NCBI GenBank assembly: GCA_029783825.1
Contig: JAREIK010003431.1
Location: 370,805-434,804, forward strand
Length of the DNA: 64,000 bases
Source: Sapria himalayana
Lineage: Eukaryota > Streptophyta > Magnoliopsida > Malpighiales > Rafflesiaceae
Reading direction: 5' to 3'
This document shows, one piece after another, positions 12,224 to 23,117 of the stretch. Every line of letters begins with the position of its first letter. The first letter of the stretch is position 1. The position numbers and the translations under genes are program-made. Below the pieces are notes generated by a model. The model was not told the DNA's origin, did no database searches, and worked only from the letters and a program-made list of their open reading frames with translations.

Positions 12224-12343
12224 GGCACAACCTAACCTGAACTAGCACGATTCAGTATGACCCAGGCAACAAGCAAACCAAAGGACTATGTCATGTTACC
12301 ATTTTTTGGAACCATGCTAACAATACGCAAATCATGCGAGGCA
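12224..12343. mobile_element. Right part of the older hAT split by 8990-12223
   Basis: GC-rich hAT subterminal-type sequence continues directly after the right TSD of the 8990-12223 element and would join 8629-8989. No clean right terminus is visible before the next left end at 12344. Confidence 0.45.
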
Positions 12344-13080
12344 TAAAGGTATCAAGTAGGTTGGACTGCTCAAGCAAGACATGAGGTATAGCCCAATTCA
12401 ATTGTGCCAGTCATGACATGATTTAAAATTATGACTGCTTCATGGTCATGTCAGCCCATGGCACTAGTCATGTCATGTAGGGCTGACACCCAACATGTCT
12501 CGTGCCTTGCCAGGCATGGCTTGCATGGCTGGCACGTCGGCACAAGATGTCAATCATGGCAAAAATTGGCATGTTCCATCAATAAGCCACTTTTTAGTCA
12601 TTCATCACAATGAAGCCCGACCCAATATTGATAGCGACATGACAATGTATGTCATTGTAACATCATGAAATATAAAAAATAAACTTTTAACACTTTATAT
12701 GAGATGTTGGGTTGCTTCCAAATGCTCCTGCGAGAAAATTCGATAGTTGTTAAAATACTGCAGCTTTTAATATTAATATAATTAAAATATATTTTTTAAT
12801 ATAAAATTATATAAATATTTTTATTCATTTATTTGTTTTTCAAAGTTAATCAGTATCGTCCCTTCTTTTCTCAATGCTCTCAAATTAACATCATAATTTT
12901 TATTAATTATTTTTACAATAATTTTAAAATTATTTGTAATTTTAATTTTGATTGTCATAATAAGTAATAACTTCTAAGCATGAAAATACGAGATGTAGGT
13001 GTAACATACAAAGTATCAGCTACACACAAAAAACTAAGGTACACATTGCTATTTCATTTTTATTACTTTATTTTATTTAG

Positions 13081-13399
13081 AATCTTAGATTAATAAATCA
13101 ACAAAATATTGACAACCTAACCAAAGAGTTTGAGGTTAAAACTAATTTTTTTTCACATGATCTCAAAACAATTGCCTAAAAAACTAAAACTATATAAAAT
13201 TTAGTAATTTAACTGTATTTTAAAATTATTAAAAATAAAAATAATAGGAGTTTCGAACAAGATTCAACATAGTATATGTATTAAAAATAATATATATAGA
13301 TATATATATATATAAAAGAATATTTATGACACTGACTACCTTAAGAAGCATGCCAAAGAATTTACCAAAAAATATGATACATTTGATCTCAATCAAACT
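13081..13399 (+). pseudogene. hAT transposase N-terminal relic (left piece)
   Basis: This stretch can be aligned by eye with 17741-18035: both contain CCTAAAAAACTAAAA, ACTATA(C)AAAATTTAG, TTTAAAATTATTAAAAATAAAAA and CAAGATTCAACATAG. It covers the part of the transposase around the BED zinc finger. It ends at ATCAAACT (13392-13399), where a GC-rich hAT element was inserted. Reading continues after 17453. Confidence 0.65.
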
Positions 13400-14275
13400 T
13401 AGAGGTATCAAATGGGTTAGACGACTCGGACACGGCTCAAGGCACATACCATTTCAATCGTGCCTAGTCCAGAAATGAACGATTTGGAACCATGCCTCGG
13501 GCTGGGTCAAGCCGCCCCTTGGCATAGTTCATGCCGTGCCGGTCCAAGCTAGAGGTGTCAAACGGGCCGGCCCAGCACGGCACGGCCCGTTTTTCACGAG
13601 CACGGTCGTGCTACCGGCACGGTTAGTATATAGGCGGGCACGGCACGGCCCGTAGGCACGGCAAGGCCGTGCCGTGCCGTGCCGTGCCCGCTCGAGCACG
13701 CCTTGGCCATACAGGCCAGGCGGCACGGCCGGGCAGGCGGGAGCCGCAACGCAGGAGGCGAGACCGGGTCAACCGGGGTCCGGGAGGCGGGAGGTCACAC
13801 GGGCTGAAAATGACAGATTAAAATTTTTTTTTTTTTGTAAATTTTTTGATTAATTAACCGTATAGACTATAGAGTATTTGTAATAATTAAAAAATATAAT
13901 TTTTTGTAAAAATTATAAAATTTAAAATTAAATAAAACAAACAAACATTAGAAAAAAAAAATTTTTTTATTCAATTATGTTTATCTTTTTTTATTATTAT
14001 AATTTATTAATTATATATTAAAATTTAAAGTTATTAATTTTTAAAATAAAATTTAAATCGTAAAATAATAAATAAATACATTAAGTTAGTAAAAATTAAA
14101 ATTAAAAAAAAAATTAAACTACACAAATGAAAAATTACCAATCATGTTTTTGAAACCAATAGTCCGAACAAAACAAGTATAAGTTTCAACACATCACAAC
14201 GTATGGTACAAAGTACAAACAAAACGTATAAATAAAATAAATTAAAAAACATCGAAAAAAAAGAGCAGATGAGCA

Positions 14276-16395
14276 TCAATCGTCAAGCGGCATATCATGA
14301 GAATCATCAGCCGCAACATCAAGATCAGTATCATATGGATCATCATCATCGGCAATCATCTCCTCCGCCATCGTAGTGGATGTGGATGCGACTGCAGTGT
14401 CTGTCACAGTCCCAGCTTCAGCACGATCACTGATGCTAAATCTCGATTCCTCCCAATCCTTCAAACATGCCAAGGCCTCAATCATATCTGGACGTAATCT
14501 CGATCTCCTATCCAAAATCACATTCACTGCAACAGAAAAAGCAGACTCCGATGCTACGCTCGACACCGGAGGAGTCAGTAGATCCCGTATCATCCTAGAT
14601 AGCACGGGATAGGCGGACTCATATGATTTCCACCACTGTAATAAATCAAGATTCTTATTATCAGAAGGTGATAGGATTGAGCATTAATCGGTATCTAAGT
14701 ACCGAGACAGCTCGCTCCTATGTGATGGTCCACCCCTACGTTTCCCCCTCGCTAGGTTAATGGAATAATCGTCATCTCCGAACAAGATATCAGTGTCCGT
14801 ACTCACAGTCTCACCACCACCACCACCATACCTAGTATCGTAGTATGTGAACAGGTCTGTCAACTTCTCGTAAATGAACCCTTCAGGTGGCTCTTCCAGG
14901 TTCATGCACGAGGAAATGAAAGTCAGGGTGTTTTCAACCCCTTCAACCTTAGCCCTAGGGTCCATGCATGCTGCGAGGCAATAAAGAGATGGAATTGTGG
15001 ACCAGTACTTCAGGTACTTGGTCTCCATCTCTGCAACCATATGGCTAAGCGTCGGGTCCACTCGATACTTCCTAAACATGCTACTAATGTTGCATATGCA
15101 ACGGAGTGCAATGCAAGTGGTGGGCGTATAAACCGACGAACACATGTTCGTCGTGTCATAAAATATCTTCAGGAATTTCATAAATGAAATTCCTGAAGCC
15201 CAGTCAGTGTCGTCAATAATAAGTTCGCCACTCTTACTATTGACGTAGTCGGATATCACGTGTTCGTATCCAACACATGATTCCAACATCAGGTACGTGT
15301 AATTCCAATGATGTCTCACATCCGATTGGAATTTCTTCTTCTTAAGATTCGCAGAGAAATAGAGATTACCAAACTCTTGTAGTCTGCGAGGAGTGCGAAT
15401 TTACTTGAGTGCATTGCGTATATTTTCCAACGCGGGGGAACAAACCTTCATACCCGCTTGAACTATCAGGTTAATCACATGACACATGCATCTGACATGA
15501 AAGATCTCTCCTAATAGTGCGTCTCTAATATTCCTAACAAACATATTGATCGCTACTCCATTATTCGCAGCATTATCGAAAGTGACACTAAAAATTTTAT
15601 TTTGAATTTTATATTCCCTAAATATTTTCATCATACACTCAAAAATGACCGGGTCATCATGAGGATGAAGAATCTCAGTGAATCCTAATATTTTTTTATT
15701 GATTGTCCAGTTAGAATCTACATAATGACTCGTGAGACATGCATAAGAAGAATCATCGTGACATGTCCATATATCGGACGTCACGAACATCACTCCACTA
15801 AATGCCAAAATTCCTTAATTATTTTTTGTTTTTCTAACTTATATATCTTTAGTATGTCACTCCTAGATGTGGACCTAGGAATCCTACGATAGAATGGCTG
15901 AAAATAAGTCTGCATGATGCGCACTACCCTCGGATCTTCCGAAAATCTGATCGGAAGACTCATCAATGTGATGAGTCTGGCCATGTCGTCCCTACCCAAC
16001 TCGCTAGAGTATACGAAGGGAGTAAACTTTGAGACTGAACTCGATCCAGTCTCAAAAAATGTAGTGTCAAGTTGGGTTTGCCTAGGATCTAAGGGTCCAT
16101 GTTTTTTGGAGCATATTTCAGCATGCCTCTTAAGGTGCCCAGTCCCGCATGTACTCTTGCATGTTAAAAGTCTCATACAATATTTGCACTGTGACATTTC
16201 AATTTTCTCACCCCTAATATTTACTTGTGTTATGATTTTAAAATGTGTCCAAACTACAGAAGTCCTAGTTTTTTGTTTTTTAGAACTTTGGGTTGAGACG
16301 ATAGGAGAAACCAAAGTTTCAGGAGCCACAGACGTCTGTGTAACACTAACATTTTCATTTTCCAAATTTAAATACGTGTCAGGTGTATTTGTCAT
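14276..16395 (-). pseudogene. hAT transposase, three lesions from intact
   Basis: The gene would encode an Ac-type hAT transposase of about 700 residues acting in the nucleus. From the ATG at 16393-16395, residues ~48-95 form a BED zinc finger (VVW, CKYC at 70-73, GHLKRH with H87 and H91). The RNase H-like core follows: FVTSDIWT (first catalytic Asp), TFDNAANN (second Asp) and the FHVRCMCHVINLIV motif. The C-terminal hATC dimerisation region reads PPVSSVASESAFS…RSRLRPDMIEAL, then an acidic tail ending DMPLDD. Three lesions are seen: a small frameshift in a T-run near 15808-15814, where the codon for Glu should lead directly into the AFSGVMF stretch; an in-frame TAA at 15401-15403; and an in-frame TAA at 14684-14686. 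The relic at 40.3 kb has Tyr at the last site. The two stops and everything between 15808 and 14276 are in one frame. Confidence 0.93.
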
Positions 16396-16674
16396 TTTTT
16401 AATTTTCGTAAGTTTTTCTAGAGAGAGAAAGTTTTGAGAGAGAAAGTACAAAAAAACGTAAAATATATTACCCGGTAAAAGCAATGAGGTGAGTCACGTG
16501 CCAGGTGCACCGCAGGAAGCTCTGATGTTCAAAACTCAAGTTGAGTTTCACAAAAATCCAAGCCGAAATCAAAATCACGAGGCCCGAGAGAGAGATGAAC
16601 GGTTTATGTAAGAGAGAAAGTATTGAGAGGTTTTATGTTTTTGAAAAACATAAATGTTATAGGGAGGGGGTAGA

Positions 16675-16681
16675 ATTTATA
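16675..16681 (-). promoter_or_regulatory. Candidate TATA box of the hAT transposase
   Basis: On the minus strand this reads TATAAAT in a C-rich context, about 280 bases upstream of the ATG at 16395. The AT-rich and purine-rich stretch between them would be the 5' untranslated region. This is a motif match only. Confidence 0.4.
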
Positions 16682-17453
16682 GGCTAAAGAATGTTTTTTT
16701 TTATAAAAAAAGATATTTTTTTATTATTTTTTTGAATTTTTTTAAGATTTTTAAGGGGCAGAATCACGAGGACCGTTGGATTCTGCCCCCTAGCCGTTGG
16801 AGGTGAATCCAAGGGCTGAAAATCGGTGAAGTTTGAAATTTTTTTTTTTGCCGTTGGAATTCCTAGGAATTCGGATCGGGACTCGGGTTTCGGCAGAAAA
16901 GACCGCGGGTCGGCCGGGTCGAGTCACGATACTCACGACTCAGGCCACCGGCCACGCGGGCCACGCCACACAAGGCACGTCGTCAGTGCCACGCGTGCCT
17001 GCGTGAACCGATACGGGATGGAACCGTGCCGGCGTGCCGTGCCAAGACACGAGCCGTGCCGGACCAGGCACGGGATGAACTTAACCCGGGCACGGCACGG
17101 GCCCGGGTTAAGAACATGTCGGGCCGGCCCAGGCACGGCCGAACCGTGCTGTGCCTCGTGCCGGGTTTGACACCTCTAGTCCAGGCACAACCCATGTGCA
17201 TGGCCCGATGGCATGATAAACCACCTCGAAGACCTAGGTGAATTTTTTAAAAAATAAAGATGAAAAAAGCAGGTACGACCCAGCTCAACACGACAAGTCT
17301 AGGCACGACCCAGCCCAAACTAAGTATGAGCTAGGTAAGCAATTCTGAAGCTGTGTAATGCCTGTCATGACATGATTATTATACCGGGTCATGCCGGGCA
17401 GGACATGGTGGCCCAATTTGGCTACCAAAAAATAGGTTAGACCTTGTCAAACC

Positions 17454-17886
17454 CAACTTAATGATTGGGTCTTTAAAGTTGGATCAACTTCAAATTTATT
17501 GATCCTTTTTATTTACTTCAATGTGTTTGAATGAAAATACAAGACAAAAATAATTACTATTATGAATTATCCAATTTTCAAAGGATCCTTGAATAATTAA
17601 TATTATGTTGACCTATTTTCAACCTAGCTATCATAAAATTATAGGTCAAATATTATGAATAGATATAATAAAATATTTTAAATTAAAAATAATATTAGTA
17701 ATTAATAAACTTAGAAAACATAGTAGAATAGCATCCATGAGGTCGAAACTAACTTTTTTCCCATTATCTCGAACCATTTGCCTAAAAAACTAAAAACTAT
17801 ACAAAATTTAGCAATTTAGCTGCTTTTTAAAATTATTAAAAATAAAAATGATAGGTGTGTCAAACAAGATTCAACATAGTGTATGT

Positions 17887-17927
<41 letters not shown>

Positions 17928-19790
17928 CAAATTTACTTATAATACTTACTACATTAAAATACATGTTGATCAATATACCAAGAAAATATGATACATTGAA
18001 TCTCAGGCAAACCCAACTTAGCAGTTGAGTTTTTGAAGTTAGATCATCTTTAGATTCATTGATCATTTTTATTTACTTCAATGAATTTGAGAGAAAATAC
18101 ATGACAAAAATAATTATTATCATTAGTCTTTCGATTTGTGGAGGATCATAGAATAATCAATATTATGTTGACTTACTTCCAGCTAACCTATCATAAAATT
18201 TTTAGGTCGGCCAGTATGAATGATATATTAAAATATTTTAAATTAAAAAAATTATTAGTAATTAATAAACTTAAAAAATATAATAGAGTAGTGTTCATAA
18301 TATTTGATATCTGAACTAGTCACAATGATGCTTAATTCACATGCATCATCACCCACTATGTAAATTCTAAATAAAAATAAAAATAAAATAAAATTTTCTA
18401 ATATCATCGCTCCTTATGATGATCATATCATATACAAATGTCTCATGAGAATATTTAAAGAATATAATATTCAAGATTAAAACTTTTAGTATTATATTTG
18501 ATAAATTTCAAATAATGATATCATTTTTAACATATTTATCAGAACCATTTGAGACGAGCATCTAGAAATAATTTTGTGTACTAAATATATGCATCATATA
18601 AGTAAATTAATAGTACAAGTAAGAAAGAAAATTATTTTTACTACATTAAAAAATATAAGAAATTCACTAAAATATCTTAACATACTTAACATATAACAAG
18701 AATTTCTCTCAATACTTGTCAACAAGCCTAAAATAAAAAAAAATCTAAATAAATATGAGATGTCATTAGAATTATACATAATTAATACTAGAGTCATATG
18801 TTAACTACTAATACATAATATCTAACTATGTCAATAAAAAAATGACAAACTTATTTTTAATGATTTAGACTATGAGATGAAAATTTAATTTTTAAATTTA
18901 CTAAAAATTTTTTATTATATGACTAACATGTATTTAACTTTGTATATTCTTTCTAAATGCATTATGTTTAGGCGTATATAAAATATTAGTAGTATATTTA
19001 GTAAGTATATAGAACACCATAATTTTAGCATAATAATTATTGAGATAAAAATCAAATATTTAAAATATTGATCCTCTATTCTATCTTGTTATTATTTGAT
19101 TGTCTGTATAAATCATAAAATTAATATAAAACATACTAAACTACATATTCACATACATGAAGCAAGCAAGAAAACCATATGATTAGATTCACAAAAAAAT
19201 TAGATAACATATTTACAAATTATGAAACTAGGTATGATAATTTTAACAAGCCTCTAAATACAGACATTAACATCATATTCAAATATAAAGACTATGTCAT
19301 TCAGTTAACTAGAAGCAAATGATTGGGTGGCTCATCGAATAGAAATAAGTTATCTCAATATTTAAATATTAAATATTATTTTATTTTATCATATGATAAT
19401 AATAATAATTTAAATATATTAAGTTTTAAAAAATTATACGAATTCACATATTCAATATTCTATGCTATTTGAGATGGCATATGATTTATTAATTTTTCTG
19501 ATATCTAGCATAATATCAAAATTTATTTTTCTATATCTATGAATATTATTTCAAATAAATAATTCATATTGTAATCAAATATCATAAAAAATATTTTCAT
19601 GCTTAAGAGATTTGGAAGATATAAGGATAACTAAATTAATAATCTAGATAAAATAAAAGAAATACTGATAATGATGACTCATGTAAAATCGAGACTATTG
19701 AGGCTACTGATACCACTAACTTCAGCATTATACATGATGACCCAAATTATACTACATACATAGAATGATCAAAGATATTAGAGGACTAAC
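17454..19790 (+). pseudogene. hAT transposase relic (right piece of the outer copy)
   Basis: Reading across frames gives the family order. After the insertion point comes a VEFLKLD-type stretch. At about 18105-18235 is SLVFRFVEDHRIINIMLTYF and SMNDILKYFKLKK. At about 18300-18370 is the first catalytic block with SHNDA.FTCI. The YV-N stretch lies near 18790-18850, the acidic YETRYDN block near 19220-19260, and SRNKLSQYLNIKYYFI near 19340-19390. The N-terminal part is present twice: 17741-18035 resembles 13081-13399. Stops and frameshifts are everywhere. Confidence 0.75.
17886..17922. repeat. TA microsatellite
   Basis: An almost pure TA dinucleotide run lies inside the transposase relic. The sister stretch at about 13289-13312 carries a shorter, interrupted ATATAGATATATATATATA run at the equivalent place. 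Confidence 0.9.
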
Positions 19791-20153
19791 TTGTAATGCC
19801 TGTTGTTTTTGCTGATGTAATAATGTTGTTTACTTTTAAAATTTTTTAATTTATTATTATTTATCATACGATACCACGAGATACGAAGGTGGGAAGTGTG
19901 ATTTTTTTTATTAAGTTATGAATTTTATTCATTTTAATTTTAATATTTTTTTAAAAAAATCTAAAATTTTGTTGGGGGTTTGGACTTATAAAATAAAAGT
20001 TGCTTGTAGCGATACAACGACACCAAGACTGGCACTGCACTGCACAATGTCAGTGCCCATGGGCACGGGCGACAGCCCACCAGGCCATCCACTGAATGTG
20101 GTTGTGGTATGGCACTAAAACAGTGGCATTGCCACTACACCGCCCATTGGTTA

Positions 20154-20915
20154 GTGGCCACCTATGTTGCACGGATACGCCTAGGAACTGCCGTGTCGCC
20201 GTGTCCGACCCGTGTCGCCGTGTCCACGTGTCGGACACATGGACACGACGACACGGGTCGGATACATGTCAGAGACATATCCGACGCATTGTTCGGAAAC
20301 AGTTGTCGTTAACAACAGACTGCGTTGTTTACCTACAGACGCGTCGTTTACCAACTGACGCGGTTTTACGATTCTAACGTGTCGGAAATATACTATATAT
20401 TAACTATTACTCCTACATCTCCAACAAATTGAGGAGCACTACCGCCGACAGTGAGTTGCCGACAAGCCGATTGCGAGAAATAGTTGTCAATTGTCATTGC
20501 GTCAAACGGGGAGGGGAGGAGCACACCGCCGAGGTGCCGACAATACCTAAGGTAACCTAATTCTATAAAGGGAATGGAGGGTTTTAGAATCTGTATCGGG
20601 AGGGGGGAGAGTTCGAAAATCAAAACTGTAAAGGGAGGGTGGTGGGGGGGAGGGGGGGGGTGTTAGAGGGTTTAAATTTTTTTTACATTATTTTAAAATA
20701 CAAAATTTTAAATTATTTTAAAATACAGAATTTTAAATTATTTTAAAATACCTAATATTTATAATTAATAATTTTTATTTTTAATTTTATTTTTTTTATC
20801 ATAACGTATCCTAGTCGTATCCGTATCCTAGTTTTTTAGAATTTGCCGTGTCCCCGTATCCTGCCGTGTCGTATCTCCGTGTCCGTATCCGTGTCCGTGC
20901 AACATAGGTGGCCAC
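20154..20915. repeat. Palindromic 8-bp TSD GTGGCCAC
   Basis: GTGGCCAC occurs at 20154-20161 and 20908-20915, abutting both ends of a terminal-inverted-repeat element. The octamer is its own reverse complement. Confidence 0.9.
20162..20907. mobile_element. TIR element with CTATGTTGCACGG ends (MITE-like, 746 bp)
   Basis: The left end is CTATGTTGCACGGATACG and the right end reads CGTGTCCGTGCAACATAG, its inverted copy. Subterminal DNA is rich in alternating ACACG/CGTGTC words (GTGTCCGAC, CGTATCC). The middle has an AT-rich part and a G-rich tract (20635-20660). No coding capacity was recognised. Eight-base TSDs place it with hAT-type non-autonomous elements, but the termini are unlike the TAGAGGTGTC family. 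It is inserted in the right GC-rich arm of the 12344-22007 hAT. Confidence 0.88.
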
Positions 20916-21178
20916 AGGCCGCTGAGCACTGCTACATTGGGAGCAGTGGCCAGTGAGTCATGGAGACAGGTGGCCTATCTGGCAGGGCCAGTTGTAATGT
21001 CATATCACAGCCAGCTAGACCTGGCATGCTCGATTGACAAAGGCAAGGCAACAGGCCATGCAAGGTTGACCTAGCATGTTCCTATGCCAACACGACATAG
21101 TATGGGCACCCATTTTATATCATGTTTGGCATGGCACGATGACTTAACTGGGCTACCAAAAAACAGGTCGTGACATCC

Positions 21179-21996
21179 TAAGAAACATGGACACGGACAC
21201 GAACACGGGGATACGACACGGCATGATACAAAAATACGACAAATTCTAAAAAACTAGGATACGGATACGACTAGGATACGGCATGATAAAAAAAATAAAA
21301 TTAAAAATAAAAATTATTTTTTATAAATATTAGGTATTTTATAAAATAAAATAAAATATTTTATGTTATAAAATAAATATATATTTTTTTTATTTTATAA
21401 AATAAAAATATTTTATTTTATTTTATAAGATAATATTTATATTTATTTTATAAAATAATATTTTATAATTATCTTATATTATATAAAAATATATATTTTT
21501 TTATTTTATAAAATAAAAATATTTTATTTTATGTCAGCCTTGCCTCCCCCCACAAATAGCATCGGCCCCATGCCTCCCCCACCTCAAATCGCACCCGCCA
21601 CCTGCCTCCCCCCCCCCCTCAAATCGTGCCCGCCTTCTACCTTCCCCCCCCCCCCTCAAATCACGCCTGCCCCTGCCTCCCCCCTCAAATCGCGCTCGCC
21701 CCCTACCTCCCCACATATCGCACCCGCCACCTGCGTCGAGTGGCCAACGTCGCCCATGTGACAACGTTGACCACTAGACGTTGTCGGACGTCGTTGGAGG
21801 TCGATCACTCTCGGCATGGATATGACAGCCGACGCAACCGTCCGATACGCCACGTAGCGTATCGGATACGGATTGATCAATGATACGCAACATAGCATAT
21901 CAAACACGCGTCCGTGCAGTGTCCGTGCCGTGTCCACATGTCCGAATGTCGGACACGTGGACACGGCTGTATGGAGCCGTGTCCGTGCTTCCTTGG
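21179..21996. mobile_element. Second, diverged member of the CTATGTTGCACGG family
   Basis: Left end TAAGAAACATGGACACGGAC and right end CCGTGTCCGTGCTTCCTTGG are imperfect inverted repeats. Flanking octamers TGACATCC (21171-21178) and TGATACCC (21997-22004) agree at 6 of 8 with two transitions. Internal words (AAACTAGGATACGGATACG) match the 20162-20907 element and the 45916-46316 element. It carries an AT-rich palindromic middle (21290-21535, many TTTTATAAAATAAAATATT units) and a C-rich minisatellite (21540-21735). It sits exactly in the right terminal repeat of the surrounding hAT. Confidence 0.7.
21540..21735. repeat. C-rich minisatellite inside the TIR element
   Basis: About five or six degenerate units of CCTCCCCC(C)nTCAAATCGCGC(C/T)CGCCCC follow each other with a period of roughly 35 bases. 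They create proline-rich and glycine-rich open frames on both strands that are composition artefacts. Confidence 0.8.
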
Positions 21997-22015
21997 TGAT
22001 ACCCCTAGGATAAAC

Positions 22016-23117
22016 TCCATAAGAACCACAAGAAAGCTCTAATAGACAATATATTTCTCTCAAAATTAGGTAAAGTTATTGATCTAGTATCTAGAAATAA
22101 TAATCAATAATTATTTCTAATTTGTATGTCCAAATGGAGTGTCTGAATTAGGGTTTCTACCCAACCCTAATTTTTGCCTAATTTCACATTATTGTTGTCG
22201 TACTTTAAATGATACTCCTCATCACTAAAATAAGGTAATGGTGATCTTGTGGCATTGACCAATGCACAATGGCTTGATGCATGTGTTTTGCAAATTGTAA
22301 TTTCTATCACATGGTTGGTGTACAACAGAAGAGGTTGGTGCACAGTGGGTGCGTCTCTTCCTTATAGGGTTTAAGATTCCTTATGGCATAAGATTCCTTT
22401 ATCATTAGTGGTGTCAACACTCCTCTTCCTTCCACTCAGCCCTCAACCACACACCCCCCATCTAGGATTTAAGATTCCCTATGATTGACTCTAATAGCAT
22501 ATTGAATTTTAGTTCATATAACAAGAAACAATATAATCAAACTCATAATTAAATATCACACACTTCACTCTTATATAACAGACATAAATAATTAAGACAT
22601 CACAAGTTAACAATCAAAAACATAAACTAAGCAAAATATATTATAAACACAAAATAGTAAATCACAATAATAATATTTTCAAAAATAACATATGCATAAG
22701 ATTTTTGAATATAATACTATCACATTTAAATGTTTTTTTTTTAGTGCTGACGTAGACCAGGTAAGATTATTTTTCATGTTTATAATATTTAGTATACCAA
22801 AACATAAATATTTTTGATTTTGGTGCTCAAAACATAAAAAAATAATAGTAAAATATTAATATTTTTATTTTGGAATCTATTAACTTAATTTTCTCTAGAA
22901 AAAAATTATAATGCATCAAATTTTTATAATGGAATCATTGTATCAAAGGTATGCCTAAGGACCTCAATTTGTCCTTCGTAAGGGACGTTGAATAAGTTGT
23001 GTCTAGCCCAAGGCATGTTATAGAAAGCTTGAACGCTTTTTAATGAAACAAAAAAAAGATAAATAAATTGTTATTGTACAATTAATAAATTAATGAGGTG
23101 TTTCTAATTCCAATTCA
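22016..23117. other. AT-rich DNA, possible copia LTR border near 22500
   Basis: No gene was seen. GACTCTAATAGCATATTGAA (about 22486-22505) resembles the inverted copy of a Met-tRNA primer-binding site next to an LTR. That would place a minus-strand copia LTR to its right. This is a weak match (about 9 of 11) and no coding domain supports it locally. Confidence 0.3.

Larger units (their letters stand above)
8982..12231. repeat. Decayed 8-bp TSD GATACAAC / GGCACAAC
   Basis: GATACAAC (8982-8989) and GGCACAAC (12224-12231) abut the two hAT termini. Six of eight positions agree and both differences are transitions, as expected for an old duplication. Confidence 0.7.
13550..17178 (-). mobile_element. 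Nearly complete hAT (Ac-like) transposon
   Basis: This 3629-bp element has 14-bp perfect terminal inverted repeats TAGAGGTGTCAAAC (13550-13563 and, inverted, 17165-17178) and a near-perfect 8-bp TSD. The ~240 bp at the left and ~320 bp at the right are very GC-rich and packed with GGCACGG/GCCGTGCC words in both orientations, typical of subterminal transposase-binding repeats. The interior holds one transposase gene on the minus strand, facing the left end. It is by far the best-preserved member here and is plausibly the type that mobilised the small GC-rich derivatives at 7827-8620 and 7883-8316. Confidence 0.95.
13542..17186. repeat. 8-bp TSD GTCCAAGC / GTCCAGGC
   Basis: GTCCAAGC (13542-13549) and GTCCAGGC (17179-17186) directly abut the termini of the hAT between them, differing by a single A/G transition. 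Confidence 0.92.
13400..17445. mobile_element. Middle-layer hAT element, split by 13550-17178
   Basis: The left end is TAGAGGTATCAAATGGG at 13400. Its sequence runs to 13549 and resumes at 17187, ending near 17445. The right terminal repeat is badly decayed (…GGTTAGACCTT). Without the inner element it would be about 410 bp, non-coding and GC-rich, and its right part resembles positions 1-176. It is inserted in an older hAT transposase and is itself interrupted by the youngest hAT. Confidence 0.65.
13392..17453. repeat. Decayed 8-bp TSD ATCAAACT / GTCAAACC
   Basis: ATCAAACT (13392-13399) precedes a TAGAGGTATCAAATGGG terminus, and GTCAAACC (17446-17453) follows the end of the same element's GC-rich right part. 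Six of eight bases agree, with two transitions. The transposase relic can be read across the join. Confidence 0.55.
12344..22007 (+). mobile_element. Outermost hAT of a multi-level nest
   Basis: A decayed left end TAAAGGTATCAAGTAGG starts at 12344. A matching decayed right end (TGATACCCCTA) stops at 22007 after removal of an inserted element. Between them a single plus-strand transposase relic can be followed through 13081-13399 and 17454-19790, broken by inserted elements (13400-17445). Its GC-rich right arm (20000-20161, 20908-21178) holds two more insertions. The right arm has the same wording as the right arm of the 48439-52342 copy (GACACCAAGACTGGCACTGC against GACACTGAAACCAGCACTAC), so they belong to one subfamily. 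The flanking octamers (GCGAGGCA / GGATAAAC) do not match, so the pairing of the two ends is inference. Confidence 0.6.

Noticed and set aside
15914..16402. 162-codon open frame on the plus strand
   Set aside because: It is antisense to the BED-finger part of the hAT transposase, which has clear family motifs on the minus strand. The same applies to the plus-strand frames at 14297-14612.
16826..17241. Open frames of 67-114 codons in the right arm of the hAT
   Set aside because: Composition-driven frames on both strands over subterminal repeats. No start context or motif.
21531..22063. Proline-rich and glycine-rich open frames
   Set aside because: They translate the C-rich minisatellite. The two strands give equally long frames.
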